Shown: one piece after another, positions 12,929-24,535 of the stretch | How the letters are laid out: each line of letters starts with the position of its first letter | Numbering within the stretch: the first letter of the stretch is position 1 | Assembly (NCBI GenBank): GCA_003049485.1 | Contig: PYST01000160.1 | Span: 1 to 64,000, forward strand | Source: Ophioceras dolichostomum | Lineage: Eukaryota > Ascomycota > Sordariomycetes > Magnaporthales > Ophioceraceae | Direction of reading: 5' to 3' | DNA length: 64,000 bases | Notes under the pieces: model-generated | Databases searched by the model: none | Seen by the model: the letters and a program-made list of their open reading frames with translations, nothing else | What the model was told of the DNA's origin: nothing | Made by a program: the position numbers and the translations under genes

Positions 12929-13372
12929 TCACACCGCCTTGCAGTACTTCGCCCAGTAGTCATCAGTCCTCTTCCTCGCCACGCCGCACGCCTCGACCGA
13001 GAAGCACAACGCAGCCAAGCACAGCGCCACGAAGCCGAGGCCAAACCAGACGGCCTCCACCACAAGAATCTCGGTGAATCGCATGCTGTCGCCGGTTGCG
13101 CCGAGAACTGAGGTCGTCTTGTGGACCCGTCCTCCCTGATGGAAGGAGGAGGGCGGGGAAGACTCTTGGGAGGCGACCGAAGAGGCCGACAGCCACAGCA
13201 GATCCATGGTGCCGACCAGCCAGGCGGCGACGGTCACGACGACGAAGAAGCAGCCCCAGAGAACAAAGCTCTGGTTGTGCGAGCCGTTTCGGGCAGCGGC
13301 GATGGCGCGGGAGAGTTGACGGCGGGGGCCGCCTCGTGGGTAGGCCATGGTGCCTTGGGGGAAGGCCATCAT
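12929..13372 (-). CDS. Small two-TM membrane protein, unknown function
   Basis: Single-exon frame of 147 aa with strongly G/C-biased third codon positions, which supports real coding on this strand. Two hydrophobic helices are visible at about residues 35-63 and 102-126, separated by a Ser-rich loop of about 38 residues. The short tails are Arg-rich at the N-terminus and basic at the C-terminus (VARKRTDDYW). There are two start codons in tandem (13372 and 13369). The protein is not recognised as any characterised family; the topology suggests a small integral membrane protein of the endomembrane or plasma membrane. It runs convergent with the MFS gene and shows no obvious functional link. An extra upstream exon is possible. 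Confidence 0.65.
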   Translation of the reverse strand: MMAFPQGTMAYPRGGPRRQLSRAIAAARNGSHNQSFVLWGCFFVVVTVAAWLVGTMDLLWLSASSVASQESSPPSSFHQGGRVHKTTSVLGATGDSMRFTEILVVEAVWFGLGFVALCLAALCFSVEACGVARKRTDDYWAKYCKAV

Positions 13373-14073
13373 CTTTTCTTATTCTGTCGGTTTCCAGAAG
13401 GTTGCGTGCTCGTCTCTGATATCTTTTCCTCGCCGTGGTATTCAAACGAGGCTGATGGAAGGTGTGGCTTGTATGAGTTTCCGTGCTTCACGTTGCAGCC
13501 AGGTTGGTAGGTGGTAGGTAGCGGTAGGCAGGCGGGCACGTCGACGAATCTGGGGCAGAAACACCCTACATACGAGAGCGACTGAGGTGAAAGATGCAGA
13601 CGCGGCTAGCTCGTTGGGCTGGGTGTAGCTCTCATAATAAAAAGAGGAGATAGAGAATCACCAAGTCTAGTGGGATGTAGTTGTAGTGAGATGCGGTGCT
13701 GCTCCTCTGGAGACATGATTGGGAGCTGCCCCAGGGTGATCGGCTGGCTTTGTTGCTCTCAAAGAGGTACTTATCGACTCACTTCGACTGTCTGCGAGTG
13801 GTGCAAATCGACAGCGGCTTTTACGAAGCTCTGCTCTGAACCCACAAAGACATGACAAACAAGCAGACAAACACATATACAGAGCAGAGCCACAAATACA
13901 AGGGAGTCAAAAGCGAGACTGTGTCACGCATCCCGAACGAAGCGCTGTCGCGTCAATACACCTTGTCAAATTTCTAGCAATCGGGTCAGTTCTCAATTAA
14001 CTCTCTGCATACTCGCACCTCCCCAAACAGGGCTCCCCACCCCCCCCCCCCCCCCNCCCCTCACTTCCATCAA
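13373..14073. other. Intergenic region with a C-homopolymer and an N
   Basis: No gene seen. A run of about 19 C residues interrupted by N at 14056 lies at 14041-14060, just beyond the stop codon of the beta-glucosidase gene (3' side), so the length of the run is unresolved in the assembly. The C-run lies outside the coding frame. The rest is presumably promoter of the small membrane protein gene and 3' UTR of the GH3 gene. Confidence 0.6.
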
Positions 14074-17067
14074 TCACTTCATCAACAATCTCGGCAGCGT
14101 GGCATTCTGCCCAATATCCGCAACGCTATACCCGACAAACACAAACTTCTCCCGCTCGTCGTGGAGCTCCCACGACTGCGTCGCCGTTTGCCATTCGCTG
14201 ACGTCTCGCCTCGTCAGGGTGAAGACCACTCTTTTCGTCTCGCCGACCTCGAGGAACACGTCGTCGAACCCGCGCAGCACCATGAACGGGTTGTGCTCTC
14301 CTCCGACCTGCACGTACAGCTGCACGACCTCCGTGCCGGCCACCGGGCCGGTGTTGTGCACGTCGACGCTGACGGTGTAGACCGTCTCGTAGAGGCCCTT
14401 GTTCCCGCCTGGCGCGCCGCCCGCGGGGAGGAGAGGCTGGGCGGATCCGTCTGTTCGTGGCGAGGGCGCTGGCTGGATGGTCGGGGCTTGCGCGGACGAG
14501 TTGGAGGCGAGCCAGGGGTAGACGTAGGGAGTGAGGCGCTCGAAGCCTGTGGGCGCGAGGTTTGCCTCTGGTCGCTTGTCGGTCGTGCCGAGGAGCGGCG
14601 CCGGCGATGTCACGGTCGATGACGGTTTGTATGCTGCCGCTGCATCGCGGTGGGCGACGACGCGGATGTTGGTGTACAGGAACGATGTGTAGCTCAGCCC
14701 GTGGCCGAACTCGTACGTCGCGGCGATGTTGGCCCTCTGGAACCACCGGTAGTCGATGAAGACTCCCTCGGTGAAGTTCTGCGCCGGCGCGGCTGGGTTC
14801 GGCGACGCGCGGAACATCACCTCGGCGCCGTAGTCCGCGGCGGACTTGCCCCACGTGAAGGGGGATTTCCCTTGCGGGTTGACAGCGCCGTAGAGGACGT
14901 CGACCAGCGAGTTGCCGGACTCCTGCCCGGGGAGCCCCGCCCAGAGGATGGCGGTGACGTTGGGGTGCCGCGCGGCGTAGTCGACGATCACGGGCCCGAC
15001 GGTGTGCAGGACGACGATGGTGTTGGGGTTCACGGAGGCGACGGCGCGGATCAGGGCGTCACCGCCGCCCCAGAGCGTCAGGTTGTTGCGGTCGCCGGCG
15101 TTGCCGTCGATGGTGATGAAGTTCTCGCCCGCGTTGGCGTTCGCGAAGACGAGCGCCGCGGAGGCGGTGCGCGCGGCGGACGTGGCGGCGTCGAGGTCCC
15201 AGCTGCTCTTGACGTTTGTGAAGGACGTGCCGTCCGCCGAGGCGCGCGCCTGGAGGGCGGTCGCAGGCGAGATGAGGTAGGGGAACTCGGCGGTGCCGGA
15301 CCCCCACGCCATGGCGAGCGTGCCCACGTTGCAGCCCCTTTCTATGCAGGCGTTGGGGCCGCCCGGGTTGTCCTGCGCGTCCTCGCCGATGACGGCTATG
15401 CTGGCGGGCTTTCTGAGCGGCAGGGCCTTGTTCTCGTTCTTGAGGAGGACGATCGACTTAGCGCCTATCTCGCGGATCAGCTTCGCGTGCTCGCCGTTCC
15501 TCTGCACGTCGACGTGCTTGTTGATCTCGGTCATGCGCTGGCGAGAGGACGGGTGCAGGTAGCCCATAGTGTCGTTGATGGGCCGCGTCCACGCCGAGAA
15601 GTTGATCTCGGGACGTGGCTGCTGCGAGAACCTTCCCGAGTTGACCTTAAAGTATGCTGCCATGATCCGCACGGCCATGTCGTCGACTCTCCACTGGGGA
15701 ACCGTCCCGTTGATCACGGCCTCTGTTAGGGCGCCTCCCCACCAGGCCCCGTATGGATTGCTTCGGGTGCCGTCGCCTGGCATAGCCATGTCCAAGCCCG
15801 CAAGGGCAGCTATATGTATCCGTGAGTTAGCGTTTTAGTCTTGTGGTGGTGAAGAATCCAGGTAGTATGGTACTGACATTCGACTGTGGAATGCTGTGCT
15901 CCCCAGTCCGACATCACTGAAAGCTGTTTTAGCATTCCGTTTCTCGTATTCCAGACTCCCTTCTCAACAAGTGAGCGCAAAACAGGGACACAGAACCGAC
16001 ATACAGAAACCCTGGAAGTTCAGCTCGTTCTTCAGGAGATAATTCGTCGTCCACGGGTTCTCACACGCATACGCTCCGCCGATCTTGTTGTAGCTGCACA
16101 TGAGACTTCCGACTCCCGCCCGCACAGCATCTGCGAACGGCCTGATGATTGGAATACACAGCTGTCTGTCAGCGACTGTTCGTCTTCCAGCATGCGCAAC
16201 ACCAACATTCAGAGAGGTTATGCAGGGGCGATGCCACGACTTCACCCCATACGGAGGGAGGAATCTATATGCTCGCTTACCAGAGGTACAGCTCATGCAT
16301 GGCCTTATCGTCCACAGTCACATCCACATTGCCCCGGAAGTGCTCCTGCTCGTTGAGGATGTAGTGCTTCGCGCAGGCGATCACCCCTTCGCTCTGGATG
16401 CCCTTGATGGTCTCGGCGATGGCGACGCCGGTCAGGTACGGGTCGGGCGAGAACCCCTCCCAGTTCCTCCCACCAGCGGGGACGCGGCCCAGCGCGCCAG
16501 CCACGGGGCCCAGTTGCACGTCGATCCCTTTGCCCCGGAACTCGAAGCCCATCGCGACGCCGCGCTGCCGCATGAGGTCGCGGCTCCACGTCGCGGCCAC
16601 GTTCACTCCGGCGGGAAAGGCGGAGTTTTTGTCGGCTGGATTTAGGTCACGCCCATTCTTCAGGTCAGAAGGCAGCTGTCTAGAAAGAAGAAATATGACG
16701 GACTGGAGGGCGCGGAGTGGACACATGGAGTGAGAGAGGAGGAGAGCTTACTATACCTAACACCTAACGGCCCATCCTGCAGACAAAACGCCCTGAACCC
16801 CAATCTTGGGATCGAGCCAGTATTGCCGACGCATCGATCCGCTTCCCACCCAGTCCCCGTCGTCAGGTTCACCTTCTCGACGAGCGTTAGCTGGCTGACG
16901 AACTCCTTCGCTTTCGCATATGCCTCGTCCCAGCCGTCCGGCCCGCCGCTTGCCCATGGTGAGGGGAACCCGCGCGCGTTAGAGGGCCCCTGAGCCAGGA
17001 CCAGCAGGAGATCCGAGCTCCATAGCGATAGAAGCAGGGAAATGGAGTAGCTCGTAAGCAGCCTCAT
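14074..17067 (-). CDS. Secreted GH3 beta-glucosidase (BGL1-type)
   Basis: Five exons on the minus strand: 17067-16752, 16635-16281, 16141-16005, 15916-15878 and 15809-14074. They encode 860 aa, matching the length of well-known fungal BGL1 enzymes. Residues 1-26 form a signal peptide (SISLLLSLW core ending in VLAQG). The GH3 N-domain has GPLGVRY, DKNSAFPAGVN, KHYILNEQEH and the nucleophile motif MSDWGAQHS (Asp about 273). The C-domain carries AGENF with Glu about 511, where the family's acid/base sits, and NLTLWGGGD. The fibronectin III-like end has ELHDEREKFVFVGYS. It should hydrolyse cellobiose and short beta-glucosides outside the cell. The 39 nt exon 4 holds the catalytic Asp; joining it gives Leu rather than the commoner Val before MSDW. 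Several NxT/S sites are present. Confidence 0.93.
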
Positions 17068-18441
17068 TCTTTCTCTCCTTTTCTGGTGGGCAAGACGATG
17101 CTATGTGATGCTACGTCGTGGTAGTGCAGACCGGCATCCACGACGCGGTGGGTGGGCGTGGAGGTGGTGGCTGATGGCTGACGCTACGCGATCACGGAGC
17201 CGAATGGGCCGCCTACCCATCTATATAAGCGATCATCATGGTCGCCAAAGATAGCTAGTGTGAACTGCCTACCTGCAAGGGCACCATGGCCGCTAATTAA
17301 CAGACAGATCTGCTCGAGCTGGCTGGCTTGGCTAGTTCAGAGAAATGCGCTGCCCCTCCCGGGAGGAAAATTGTATGTCGGCCGCCCGCCTAGCAAATTC
17401 TCCGCGGCAGTAAGCGGCCTGAGATCTTCCGCGGTGGAGGCGATCCGCGCGTTCGAGGCGGGAACGCGCGGAATGGCAGATCCTGCCCTGACATAAGTGG
17501 TGTAAGTGGCACGGGAAGGGTGTTGGTGGCTTTAGCCGAGGGTGATGAATCTCGGCGGGGTTTATTAACGTGACAGAAGAAGTCTGGAATAATTTTCAGT
17601 GTCTGCAAAGACTTGGTTTGTATTTCAATCATGTTTATTATAACCTAGTATGCAATCGATTCTAAACTAGGCATTACCAATACTATCATACTGCTAGCCA
17701 TAATGAGCCAGCTTAGACGAACCATTCCGATCTGCCACTTTGCCTACATATCTCTCCTCGTATGCCATTCTTTTAAAACCACCTAGGTAGGTAGGTGCTA
17801 AGGTATTTTTCTAGATTTTCCTTGCTATGAACAAAATCTGTATCAGTTTGTCTGGCGGTCAGCAACGGGCTACATCACAAAAGCCAGGCTCATGACCGCC
17901 ATTTTCTCTACTGAGGGTGTATCAAAGCCATAGAGTCGTGCGACATCATAGATGAGACATCTTCATAGCCGCGTACGTCACGGTGAGCGTGCGGCTTGTT
18001 TGAAGTTTCGAGAAGCCGAGCTAGTATCTTTTGCGCCATGAGATGCAGTCGAAGAGGGCCCCGTTCGACCCGCCCTGGTGATGCTGGGATGGGTGTGTAC
18101 TAGGCAAGACTATAACGACATAAGGTAAGAAGAGGTGAGCTGAGGGCGCGGCTCTCTTCAGACTAGCATGTTGGAAGAAAGGATATTCTTTGGCCCTTTT
18201 ATCAGACAATGAACTGCATTAACAACGTAGCAACGGCATTCACGGACTTTGGAAGGAAACTTTTGGTCTTTCGTGGATATTTTCAGATTACCGCCTCTAT
18301 CTCTAGGTACCTGCGCTCTTGACTACTGATCGTTTATTGTGTCCCTCGCACTCGCGATGACAACCTATACGGAGAGATCCGGGAATTGTGGACGGGAGGC
18401 TCCCTCAAGGACAGAATGATGGGCAAAATTTACCTGGTGCC
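17068..18441. other. Promoter side of the GH3 gene and 3' side of the next gene, no CDS seen
   Basis: The first half should be GH3 promoter. The second half is more AT-rich and contains a CCTAGGTAGGTAGG-type motif at 17782-17796. No gene was recognised. Confidence 0.5.
17222..17229 (-). promoter_or_regulatory. Candidate TATA box of the beta-glucosidase gene
   Basis: On the minus strand the sequence reads CTTATATAG about 155 bp upstream of the GH3 start codon, a plausible TATA position for a strongly regulated secreted hydrolase. Further upstream, 17400-17405 (CTCCGC) and 17434-17439 (GTGGAG) match the CreA/Cre1 carbon-repressor consensus SYGGRG in either orientation. Such short sites occur often by chance, so their role is only suggested by the type of gene. 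Confidence 0.4.
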
Positions 18442-19176
18442 TCACACCCCCATCCCCACGGTCTGCGCCTGCGCATGTCGCGTGATGGTGACCGAAGTGG
18501 CACTCTTGACACTCGCGGCGGCCAGAGAGTTAGAAGGCAGCCTGTCAGCGTGGACCCTGAAGACATCACCGTCGACTCCGAAGTCCCTGTCCGCTCCGTA
18601 CCCGTTCGGATCCTCCTTCTCTGCGTGACTCTCGTCCTCCATCTCACTGTCCGTCAGATGCGGCGATTCCGGTTCATCATCGCCGAAACAGCTCTCCGTC
18701 TCACCGCAACCACTGAGCTCGTCCTGGAGCGACTGCGGAGAAGAGGTGCGGCGGGGTATGGTTGGGTAGTTGCGATGGACCTCGGTGTAGCCGAGGGCTT
18801 CCCTCGTCATCTCCTTAAGCTTCTCGACCTCCATCTGCGCGGTCTGGAGGTGGGCCTCGCGCTCAGCCATCGCGCTCATCATGTACTGCATCTCGATCGC
18901 GTCGAGGCGTGCCCTTTCCTGGCCCGACACGATCGCAGCGTGCGCCTTGCGCAGCTCGCCCGCCGCCTCGCCGAGGATCTGCGCCTGGTGCGCGACCGTC
19001 TCCTTGTACTCGTCCTTGCGCCGGCGGACGAGGCAGATGAGCTTGATGCTCACGATGATGACGAGCACGGCGAAGATGCTCACGCCGATCATCGCCCATT
19101 GGAACCCGTCCTTCGACGACTTGAGGTCGTCGACGCTGTCGCGGATGGCGAGCAGCTGCTTGAAAATGGGCACCAT
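18442..19176 (-). CDS. Single-pass membrane protein with cytosolic coiled coil, unknown function
   Basis: Single exon of 244 aa. A short amphipathic N-terminus is followed by one transmembrane helix at about residues 28-50, then a stop-transfer cluster RRRKDEYKE. A heptad-like helical stretch runs from about residue 55 to 125 (KETVAHQAQILGEAAGELRK, MEVEKLKEMTREAL). The last 110 residues are Ser/Glu/Asp-rich and probably disordered. Third-position G/C bias supports coding. The small N-terminal segment before the TM resembles membrane-proximal helices of fungal proteins that carry enzymatic or sensor domains elsewhere, but no such domain is present, so no function is assigned. An upstream exon cannot be excluded, although the ATG at 19176 gives a sensible N-terminus. 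Confidence 0.6.
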   Translation of the reverse strand: MVPIFKQLLAIRDSVDDLKSSKDGFQWAMIGVSIFAVLVIIVSIKLICLVRRRKDEYKETVAHQAQILGEAAGELRKAHAAIVSGQERARLDAIEMQYMMSAMAEREAHLQTAQMEVEKLKEMTREALGYTEVHRNYPTIPRRTSSPQSLQDELSGCGETESCFGDDEPESPHLTDSEMEDESHAEKEDPNGYGADRDFGVDGDVFRVHADRLPSNSLAAASVKSATSVTITRHAQAQTVGMGV

Positions 19177-20008
19177 CGTATTGTGGGCCCTGTAGATAAG
19201 TTTGCGTGAAGTTGTGTCTCTTTAAAGGTGCTTGCAAGGGAGCTGGTTGGGTTTTTAGTACCTGCCGAAAGTTGGTTTCCCCTTCCTCTCCCCTACGCGA
19301 AGATGTCTCTGTCGTTGGTCGTTGGAAGCGCGTGGCAGGCCAGAACAGAGGCAAAAACTTCTTTGGTGGAAGCGAAACAAACCAACAAGCCTGGGGTGGC
19401 ATTCTGATGACACTGAGCGGGCTTTAAAGGATTCTTGCAATGGTTGGAACAAAGCAAGATTCGCGGTGGCGCGATCGCCGGCAGACGAGACAAAGGACAT
19501 CGGGACTATCTTTGTGCCGGACAATGACTTTGTCTGGATATGAATCTTTCATTGTGGCGGGATGGGCGACTGAGGAGGTCTCGTGATGGGCCAGGATCAG
19601 AACGTCTTATTGTTATCGCTTGAACCGGGAGAAACCAGGCCTTGGAGGGTGGTGTTTCAAGTGTCCGACCGGGAGGGGGTGCAGCCTTGCCCACGTGGCA
19701 AACAGGGATGCAGGTGGGGAAGTCGAGATCGATGGCGCTAATCTCTTTACATACTAGCGCTATCTGAGGCTGCCCCACCAACTCGTCTCATCTTCTTCCT
19801 TCCTTCCCGACTTCACCTCGCCGACTTCTTCACCTCAGAGCCAGGCCAGAGAAAACAAGGCTCAGCGATATTTTGCCGATAAATTTCGGCGCCCTTCTCT
19901 CTTCAAACCATTCCACCTTCCCTTCACCCCATTCTGTGCTCCCAGTTCCGTCTCCTGTGTTGTGTCTTCCTCATCAGTCGTCTTCTCGCCCTCGTCGTCG
20001 CCATCACC
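19177..20008. other. Divergent intergenic region, no gene seen
   Basis: The gap lies between the divergent coiled-coil membrane protein gene and the helicase gene, so it should hold both promoters. The final 200 bp before 20009 are CT-rich, as in fungal 5' UTRs. Confidence 0.5.
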
Positions 20009-22492
20009 ATGGTAGGTAACGTCCCTCCACCAGCGGACGCACCAGATCCTCTCATCAGCCGGTCCAAAAAAGATGGCGAAGATGGCACGAAGGCTTTGGA
20101 GTCAGCCTTACGAGTTCTTTCTGTTGCCAATGTTCAGTCTGCCCTTTCCAAGGCTCAGGCAGCGAAGCCGTCTACAAGCGTGAGTGGGAAGGAGCATCCC
20201 GAGGCAGACTTCGACCCTGCGTTCTTCAGCGACTTCGTCCGGCACTTCCAACCTGGCAAGGATGGCCTTCGGATGGAATTTAAGTCCGTGGCCGAGTTCG
20301 CGGCGGTGTACGCCGACGCCGTCAAAGTCGATCACAAGAAGGAGCAGGTCGACATCGAGGAATTCAATGACTCAGATCGCACTTTCGATTGCTGGTGTGT
20401 GGCACAACCAGCGGCCGGTGCTCCGACAAAGGAGTATGCACTCCGACTGAACATGACCGGTAAAGTGCCGCTCCCCAATGTGGACGAGCGTTGCGAGGTT
20501 TTCTTGCAGGTTCCTACAAAGTTTAACACCGCCGCTGGTTTGACTTCCAAGACGGATGGGGTCGGCTTCAACTCCAACTCTGGGAAATTCCAGGCTGTGC
20601 GAACTGATGATGACATGACACTGTCCCGAGAATGGAGAGACAGCACCAATGTGCAGTTTGCAGTGACGATTCCATCTCTCCAAGCTCTCCCACCAAGAAG
20701 CAAATCTCTGCTCGGCAAACCCCCAGGAGATCGCCCTCTGAAGGATCAAGCTATCCTTGCCAGACTCAAACTCCGCATGTCAACAACAACCCACTTGGCG
20801 GAGACCACTGCCCTATCTGTCTTGCAATCGAGCAAGGTGAGCTCGAAACTCGATGCAGAGTATCTCGTGAAACTGAAGAATCCAGATCAGCACTGCAACC
20901 TATTCGATCTCTTGCCAGAGATGCATCCTGAAACAACAGTCAAAGTCTCACCTGACTGCAGCCGCGTGAAGCGTGACATCCTTGACAAGTTCGACGACCA
21001 CCAGATTGCCGCGTTTCGAGGGCTCAGTCGAATTCCCGCGAATATGTTCTTCATCCCTGGTGGTCCCGGAGCTGGCAAGACACGGTGGTGTCTCGGTGTC
21101 ATTGCCCTGGCTCTGGCGGCAGGAAAGGCGGCAGGGAAGAAGATACAAGTCCCGTTTCTGCTTGACATCAACAAGCCACTCACAGACACTGCACTCAAGT
21201 TCAATCGGCTCCAGAAAGACTTGAGACTCGGAGCGAAGATGATTCGCTTGACGCGTTGGCCCAAAGAAGCGCAAGTATGCCGTCTCCAGGGCACATTTGG
21301 TGACAGCATCGTTGCATCAGCGCTCCAGCGAATGACTCATGGCAGACGAAAGACATTCGAGCTTCTACCGGACCTCGAGGACGTTTCCTGGGAGATGTAC
21401 CATGACCACCAGGAGAAATACGCGACGATACAAGACATGGTGGCAACATGGAAGGCATACGGACAGGGAGATGGTCACGAGGGCTCGATGTTCACCAAGG
21501 GCCAAATCTCGGAGTTTCAACTTCAGCTCCGCCAACTATTTCACGACGCCATCGCCTCGATCGACGTGATATTCACGACGCCGGTGGCCTCCCAGATTGA
21601 GCTTCATGAAGTGTTCAAGCCGTCCATTGTTGTCTTCGATGAGAGTGGACATGCTCGTTAGCCCTGCAGTTTGATGCCTCTTGTGCACTACAGTCCTCAT
21701 TGCTGGATCTTTTCCGGCGATCACAAACAGATCAAGCCATACGTGAGCTCCGAGTCTGCCATGGCGAAGCAGCTCAGTGTCTCCCTGATGACAAGGGCGG
21801 ATGCCAGCGGAGCTACCCAGCACCGCCTGATGCTGAACCACCGCGCGTACGGAGGCCTGCACAACCTCCCTTCCTGCCTGTTCTACCAGACGATGATGCG
21901 CTCGGCCATCCCGCTTCGAGACAGGTATCCTCCGTCTGTGCGCCACCTGCAGAAAGTTCTGGCAGGCTACAGGCAGGATCGAACCGTGATGGCGTCTCGA
22001 CTGCTGATCTCCTCCAACGCGCCGCATGAGAAAAGCGGCACGAGCTCCTGGAACCCGGGAAATCATGCGTGGGTGAACAAGTTCCTCGAGAAGCTCTGCA
22101 AGGACAAGGAGTTCGTCGGCCTCGACGGCAAGACTCCTGGGACGATCATGATCATCACGCCCTACGCGCAGGCGTTCGCGCGCTACCGCAGCCTCATCAA
22201 GGGGCTCAAGATCGAGGGCAGGGCCGACGCCCGAACGCTGGGAACGGTCCAGGGGAGCGAGGCTGACCTGGTCATCGTAGACTTCGTGAAGAGCGGGAGG
22301 GCCTCCGACTTCCTCGACGACCCTCACAGGCTCTGCGTCGCTCTCACCCGGGCCGTCCAGGCTGAGGTCATCCTCATGTCTGAGCGGACGGCCGTGGAGA
22401 AGGACAACTGGCCGGAGAGGCCGACGACGCCCGCTCACACCTCGCGAGTCTGGGGGGCTTGCAAGAAGGCAGGCCTCATCGCTAATATGTGA
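20009..22492 (+). pseudogene. SF1 (UPF1-like) helicase interrupted by one in-frame TAG
   Basis: An uninterrupted frame of 550 codons starts at ATG 20009 and meets TAG at 21659-21661. The same frame then continues without any shift to TGA after 22489, giving 827 positions in all. Helicase motifs sit on both sides of the stop. Motif I GGPGAGKT is at 351-358 and motif II VVFDESGHAR at about 541-550. The stop is position 551. Motif III GDHKQIKP is at about 570-577, followed by the LMLNHRAYGGL region, motif V TVQGSEADLVIVD, and motif VI CVALTRAV. The N-terminal 330 residues are not recognised. No intron of plausible length can remove the TAG without deleting motif II. Either the locus is a very recent pseudogene, or the base is wrong, or the stop is bypassed. 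Similar UPF1-like helicases are present in variable copy number in filamentous fungi. Confidence 0.85.
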
Positions 22493-24535
22493 GCCAGGGC
22501 ACGATATTCTGAGCTTTTCTAGACGGCTTGGCAGGAGAGGGAGGAAAGGGGACCAAACCCTGCAGCGTTTGGCGACAGGGGTAAGTCTCATATCAACTGC
22601 ATTCTGCATTCCGCGCCCCGCGCATTAGCTCTCAGCTGCACGAGAAAGGGGAGGGCAAAGAGATCCGTCCACGTGCTGACCTTGCCGACAGGGTTGGGAT
22701 ATCTAGGATCCGGGTGGATTGGCGGGAGGTGTAGCGTGTGGAGATGGGAGCGAAACAATACGTGGTTCGAAAGGCTGACAGAACCGGGTCTTGAGTGGAA
22801 TCCTTGCTTTGCCACGTGGTGACGGAGCCGATTTTCACGGGGGTGGGGTCCTGCGGAAGGATGATGGATGGGGCTGTGGGCCGGGCGGGGAGTGATTGAG
22901 GGGTTCGGATCGCCTGTGTGGGAACATGGGCCCGAAACAAAGCTTGAGTTCGCAATATCAGAACCGTGATTGCGAAGTTCATGGCTCTATCCAAACTCGT
23001 TTTGCGTTAAAGTAACATAGCAAGCACGAATAGAACCACGCCGACCTTCCCGACTCGCCCCTGAGCTAATGTCCCAAAGCTGCTCTCGGTCACGGTGGCC
23101 GGGCTGTTGATCGGTGATGGCTGGTGGTGCTTGAGTCGGTGAGACTGGTAAATAGGTACACAGCCACTGCCTTGTGAATTCGTCCTCTGGCTGATGCAGT
23201 GTTGGAAGCGTTGACTGGCTTCCTTTTGAGGGCCTGGGGAAACAGTTGTCCCTTTGTCGTCTCGACATGCCCCACAGTAATTTAAATAGGAGCCAAACGG
23301 GACATCTTAAGGTGAGGTAGACGACAACGGTGCGGTGCTCTCGCCATGTGAGTCGCAGTTTCGGCTGAACCCCTGCCCGAATGGCGGTTGCCTCGTTATG
23401 GTTGTGAGACTGTGAGCCCCTCCAAATCGATCGACCGGTTCAGGTCGCAAGCAACAATGATTTAGGTCCCGTTCAGTGGGGCTCGCCCTGCTTCACGGCC
23501 ACGTCTGGCCCCCCTTCCGCGTTGTAAACTTCCCAGCCGCGTTGTGCCGGTCTGGTTTCCACTTCTCCGCCCGCTTATGTCGCTCATTGCTGATGGTTGA
23601 CTCCGGAGCGCCTGGAGCGGTGTCAGCCACCATACCACACCGACGATTTATTCCCCTCTCCCCACCCCCCTAGCATTGTGGTGTGGACGAAAAATATTGC
23701 AACTTTGCGTTCGTGATATTTCGAAGTTGTCTGAGTTTAAAACCACAAAACAACAACAACGATCAAGTGGACAGAAGTTTAATACAGCGATTATTATTTG
23801 TACCTATTTTTTCTATTATTTTCAGATCCCAAGAAAAAAAACACCTCTTACCATTCGCTGTGCGCTCAATAAACTATAAGTACTTACCTACATGTCTGTC
23901 ATCGTCAATGCAAGAGGGAATGTGGTTAATGGGTACGTTGAAGTAAAGGAAGCCTGAAGCGATGCTGATGGTTGTAGTATGATGTGACGGAAGGCAGACG
24001 AGTGCAGGACCGAGGGATTCGGGGTCGTGCTTCTGTAGAGTTAAAGAACCAACCACATGACTCAAAGGAGAGAGCCATGACGGCTGACAAAACCCTGAAA
24101 GCTGCTCATCGAGGTCTCCCTTTAAGTTGACGAGTGGGTCAAGGTGTGGTGTGGAGGCGATGCACGCCGCGTCGAGTTGGAGTCGGCTCGCCTTTGTGGG
24201 TCACTCTCAACCAATCATTTAACTCAAAGGGCTGATGCCACGCATCTTTGGGACCTTCTTTTTTTTTATTTTTCGGTACAGGGGGAGAGACCGCCCGACC
24301 TACCCACCTTCATTCCCGAATGCTAGTGCCAAGGCCTGCCCGCCGTGGGCATTGGCATCGAGATGGGAGGACCCGACCTCGGGTCCTTCCCCTGCGACCT
24401 GCTCTCTGAGCTCTCATCTCTTCGCGGCCGCCTTCTTTCTCCCCTCATGGTTCGCTACACTTCCCAGTTCGTCTATAAAATCCCTCTCGTTCCCCTAGCC
24501 CAGTTCACACGAATCTGGTTTCTCATTCCATCATG

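Noticed and set aside
14650..15729. 359-codon plus-strand open frame
   Set aside because: It lies exactly antisense to the last exon of the GH3 gene. Its Arg/Gly/Val-rich composition is the usual shadow of GC3-biased coding on the other strand.
21640..21672. Short intron that would remove the helicase TAG
   Set aside because: The only GT..AG pairs around the stop give introns of 13-25 nt, or delete the conserved motif II. Neither is plausible.
21536..22609. 357-codon minus-strand open frame
   Set aside because: Antisense to the helicase 3' half with its motifs III-VI; no motifs of its own.
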